Below, one piece after another: positions 30,948-34,189 of a stretch of DNA of 34,189 nt. The first letter of the stretch is position 1. Each line of letters starts with the position of its first letter. The DNA lies in assembly GCA_003427395.1 (NCBI GenBank), contig BFEA01000649.1:436766-470954 (forward strand), read 5' to 3'. This stretch comes from Chara braunii. Taxonomy: Eukaryota; Streptophyta; Charophyceae; Charales; Characeae. Under the pieces are notes generated by a model. The model searched no databases. It was not told the DNA's origin and saw only the letters and a program-made list of their open reading frames with translations. A program made the translations under genes and the position numbers.

Positions 30948-32028
30948 TGTCGGCCCGAACACCCTTACAAGGGTATTTGGGCACACTTTTGCATCTCACA
31001 GAAGATGCGTCTTCAACATTATCCGAGAGAGTATCCCATTTCTGGGTGACCACAACCAACTCCCAGGGGTCAGAGGGTGTGTGGGCGTGCATCTAGTGGG
31101 CACGCGTTAGGCTAGCTGGATGATTAGTCAGTATAAACCATTGATCTCGCTTAGGGAATGTGAGCTAGGAGTAGGTTGAAATTTTAAAATGAGCGTTGCG
31201 CGAGCCGCAGGACACGCTGACGAAGTAGCGGTCAGCACGGAGTTTAACCACCGAGGTTACGACAGAAAGGGAAGTTTTGTTTGACTTACCGAAAAGGCGG
31301 CATTTTGGGACCGCATTGCGGAAGATGCGCAAGCACCAAAATTAACCATGGGTCGTCGATAGTCAGAGCCACCGATAAGTTTAGTAAGAGCAGTATAGGA
31401 GAGGAGTGAGCGAAAGGTCAGGTTCTTCCGACAATAGAAGCAGGAAAAGAACGACCTTTGAAGGAAAAGTGGTGGAACGAGGGAGCCTCTACCCATGGCC
31501 GTAGCATGGCTAGGATGCGCGCATGGCAAGCCTGGGGAAGATTTGCCACCCGAACGGCAAGCACGTGCCGACGAGGCCGTGGACTTGGATGAAAAGGCAA
31601 GCGGAGGGTTTTGTTGGATGTTGCAGGCCCAGACCAGCTGCGGATACTATTGACATAGAAATCCGCTAGTCCTAGGCTTAGACTTGGGTCTAGCCCTATT
31701 GGTTAACATACTGAACTTTCAGCTAGCAGATCCCGGGATCGAGGCCGGCACGCAGCAGCAGAGGAGCGCTACGGAGTTAAACCGAGGGGTCGAGGGTCCC
31801 GAGGGGCTATCCCCCTTGGTTTTGCGGAAAAGTTCCAACCGCGGGCCCGCAAGGTGGGGCTGAGGGACGAGTTCCCATGGTTCCCCTCCCCCTACTCCAT
31901 TTTTTTCTAATTTAAAAAAAAATATTTTTATTAATTATTATTTTTATTTTTATTCTTTTCTAATTTAAGTCCCATTTTGGGACGTAACCCGGTACCAGTC
32001 CGTAGACCGACTGTGAGTGTCAAGAGCC

Positions 32029-32083
32029 TAGCTCAGTTGGTACACCCATGAACTGTTGAAATACAGACCCGTGTTTGAATGCC
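32029..32083 (+). promoter_or_regulatory. tRNA-like box pair, 3' LTR
   Basis: A box TAGCTCAGTTGG (32029-32040) and B box GTTTGAATGCC (32073-32083). The B box differs by one C-to-T from the copy at 4036. Confidence 0.55.
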
Positions 32084-32330
32084 AGCAGAGAGAACTTGAT
32101 GAGTAAAAACCGGTTATTTTACGAAGACCTTGGACCGATCAACTCAATGATGGTACCTCAGGGCCGTATAATGGCTCAGTCCTTCAGGACGTCTGCTAAA
32201 GTTGGAACGAACGTGAAGGGGGGCTGCGGGGGCAGACCTCCGATTGACTTTCCCCGGTATATAACCGACCAGGTGGGTCGAAGCAAGTTGACGCCTTCCG
32301 GTTTGTCATGAAACTGTTAGAAGTCTGACG

Positions 32331-32843
32331 CTACGAAGTGGCGGAGAGGAGAAACAGGGTGAAGAAAGGGAGAGCACAGGGAGTTGACATGAGTAACGAG
32401 AGAAGGAAGGCTAGAGGATGAAGTGAAGGGGTTGGCAAGGAATAAGGGACGCTCTGCTTCGCATCCGCCATCGGAGTTGGGCCTGCTGTATGGTCATACA
32501 GGCTCATATGGAAGTCGAAGCCCGAGATAAGCGCGTTGGGAGTTGCGCAGATCTGAGGGAAGGAAAAGTTTGCCTCCCTCGCAGCCATCAGCATGGTTCG
32601 CCCCATCGCGAGCTCGTCATTATCGCAGTCGTGGCGGTGCTGCTCGCCTGGGTGTTGATCATGGTGTTCGTATGAACAGTCAGCAAGGTCATCCCCCCGG
32701 TGCTCGCATCCACTGTTGTCCCTGTAGTTGCCATCGGAGCTCCGATGGTGGTCATTACCGGCAACATTGGTATTCCGTTGCGCATTCTTGTTCCCGTCCT
32801 TAAAGAGCGGATGCATCCGGTTTTCTTCCAGAGGAAGATTCAT
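32331..32843 (-). CDS. Antisense LTR reading frame, 170 codons, unknown
   Basis: Open counterpart of the interrupted frame at 4294-4806. It starts MNLPLEENRMHPLFKDG, is rich in His, Asp, Asn and Arg in the first half (DNSGCEHRGDDLADCSYEHHD), and ends in a hydrophobic, Ser/Leu/Pro-rich tail (SLHPLAFLLSLLMS). I recognise no family. Whether it is translated is unclear; the only support is the excess of silent changes against the other copy. Confidence 0.3.
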   Translation of the reverse strand: MNLPLEENRMHPLFKDGNKNAQRNTNVAGNDHHRSSDGNYRDNSGCEHRGDDLADCSYEHHDQHPGEQHRHDCDNDELAMGRTMLMAAREANFSFPQICATPNALISGFDFHMSLYDHTAGPTPMADAKQSVPYSLPTPSLHPLAFLLSLLMSTPCALPFFTLFLLSATS

Positions 32844-33182
32844 CCTCGTATTGGGTCTTTGGAAAGTCGGGCGCAGGCAGAGATCGGGCTACACGTGGCA
32901 GAGAGAGAATGAGAGAGGAGTGCAGTGAGGGAGATGTAAGATCCAGAGAGGTGAGAAGTTAAAGTATGGGTGTAGGACTAGAGAAAGAAAGAGGAATGAA
33001 CGTAGACATGTATCCGCGCGAAGTGCATTCAAAGAAGGAAATGAGGTAGATGATGACGAAGACGACGGATACGAATATGGTAAGGAAGAATGGAATGAAT
33101 CTGGACGCGATCTCATGCCAGATACAGTCGACGATGGAGAAAGGTGAGAATTGAGGAGGTAGGAGTGGAAGAAACGCTTAAC

Positions 33183-33210
33183 TCACTCGATTCTTATCGA
33201 AATCGAGTGA
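33183..33210 (+). repeat. LTR hairpin, 3' LTR copy
   Basis: Same 10-bp arms and 8-base loop as at 5146-5173. Confidence 0.85.
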
Positions 33211-34189
33211 ACTAAGGTTGTAGGTGGGGGGTTTCGGGGTGGGCGACCCCGAATCCGTAGTTAGTTTTGGTGCAAAACTAGTAGGAGAAGGAGTAACAGA
33301 GGAAAGAACTGCTCGGAACGAGACGAGGAGGGAGAAAAGGGAATGGAGAGGAGTACAAATCGAATTGTACAAATCGAATTGATCGGCCGATTTTCGACCG
33401 TTTTCGACAAAACGAAGATACTAAATGGGGGTTTGAGATCCCTCTAGATTGTTTGGCCTCGTCCGAAGCTCAATCTGAACAGCGGAGTAATTAGTACGAG
33501 GTAAGAAGGCTGCGCGGTAGCAAAAGAGGGCAGGGGATGCTTGGATTGTGCTAATGTATCTTTTTCTATTTTAGCGGGAGATACATTTTGGCTTTGCGTA
33601 GTTGCGAGTGTCGGAGCGGGGTCATGTGTTTGCTATGAGCGTGAACACTAGTTCGGTTCGTCGACACTTATCCCGACGTTGTAGTTGTTCATCTCGATCC
33701 CGCTGGTTTTGCTGTACGTGCTCGAGATTGTCCTCAAAGTCCCGCTGGTGGGATCGCTGCTAGCGATTTGGGTTGTTTGGTGTCAAGATTCCGGTGTTAA
33801 CCACGCCACTGCAGTGGCTCGTCGATCTCGGTGCTACATCCTCAGGGTAGTTGAGGCCGGGCTCTGCTGCCAGAGAGAGGGGGAGTGGGCACTTACCAAT
33901 GAGCGAACCTGCCCCAATAACCGGGCAGATGCATGCGGAGGATAGAAGTCGTGTGCGGGGGAGTCGAGACAGGAAAAGGATCGGAACGAAGAAGTGAAGA
34001 CGAGCCAGGAGGAGAAATGTGAAGAAGAAGCGAGGGACACAGGGGGGAGGGATCAAGAGATAGCAAGTGCTTACATGGCGGACGTACCTTTCCTGATTCA
34101 AGCGAAAGACTCACTCTTGGGCGCTGTAGCGGGCGACCATAATGGCATGCATATTCCCATGTCTTGGGGAAGATTCATTCTCATTTTGC

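Larger units (their letters stand above)
2910..34189 (+). mobile_element. Ty3/gypsy element with giant LTRs, 3' end outside window
   Basis: Proposed element: 5' LTR 2910-12511, PBS 12514-12531, gag 12850-15063, inverted protease segment, RT-RNase H, integrase to 18920, second Gag-like frame to 21455, a nested inverted solo LTR (22604-30070), and a 3' LTR from 30948. Without the nested LTR the internal region is about 11 kb. The integrase lies after RT-RNase H, the Ty3/gypsy order. The polypurine tract before 30948 is poor, so it is not fully proven that the third LTR belongs to the same insertion. All protein genes are decayed. Confidence 0.65.
30948..34189 (+). repeat. 3' LTR, first 3.24 kb, truncated by window end
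   Basis: Starts TGTCGG and is colinear with 2910-6139, about 95% identical by eye. Its left neighbour is AAAC, not ACGT, as expected for an LTR next to internal sequence. Differences include a 14-bp tandem duplication (33353-33366 and 33367-33380). It could alternatively be the start of a separate insertion. Confidence 0.75.

Noticed and set aside
32490-32912. Plus-strand membrane protein (hydrophobic stretches ELVIIAVVAVLLAWVLIMVFV-like and after)
   Set aside because: It has an in-frame TGA in both LTR copies and most differences between the copies change the amino acid in this frame; it is the shadow of the antisense frame or noncoding.
2910-34189. Simple segmental duplication instead of LTRs
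   Set aside because: The repeats start with TGTCGG, one ends CGACA next to a PBS, and the inverted copy has a target-site duplication, which a segmental duplication would not give.

Overview
The window is eukaryotic nuclear DNA made almost entirely of retroelements; I see no intact host gene, rRNA or functional tRNA. The 18-base primer binding site matches the 3' end of plant-type tRNA-Asp, as in plant Ty3/gypsy elements, and the Gag/Pol style recalls the repeats of charophyte algae such as Chara. That organism guess rests on memory and is only moderately secure.

Layout: (1) 1-954, noncoding, with an 18-bp hairpin. (2) 955-2909, minus strand, a broken Penelope-like reverse transcriptase gene, cut off at 2909. 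(3) 2910-12511, plus, a sequence with all the hallmarks of a 5' LTR but 9.6 kb long: it starts TGTCGG, ends CGACA, and is followed after 2 bases by the PBS (12514-12531). (4) 12512-22603, the internal region: leader with a possible intron, decayed gag (12850-15063), a protease segment in inverted orientation (about 15064-15605), RT-RNase H (15716-17605), integrase (17589-18920), and then a second, unrelated Gag-like reading frame with its own zinc knuckle (19158-21455). (5) 22604-30070, minus: a diverged 7.5-kb solo LTR of the same superfamily, flanked by a 4-bp ACGT duplication and nested in the element. (6) 30071-30947, the rest of the internal region. (7) 30948-34189, plus: the first 3.24 kb of a third LTR, about 95% identical by eye to the start of the first, which I read as the 3' LTR continuing past the window.

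The most unusual content is inside the LTRs. They carry long arrays of short hairpins whose outer arms change from unit to unit while staying complementary (8388-9660 in the first LTR; 25488-26180 in the inverted one, with a different core). Single hairpins at matching positions in the two diverged LTRs also have unrelated but self-complementary arms (5146-5173 versus 28401-28432; the stem-loop at the LTR 5' end). There is also a 17-bp dyad kept in both LTRs and a tRNA-like Pol III box pair kept in all three. I infer that structure rather than sequence is being maintained in these giant LTRs; the function is unknown.

All coding regions are decayed (stops, frameshifts), so the element looks non-autonomous now. 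Sequence alignments and LTR pairings were done by eye and need computational confirmation.
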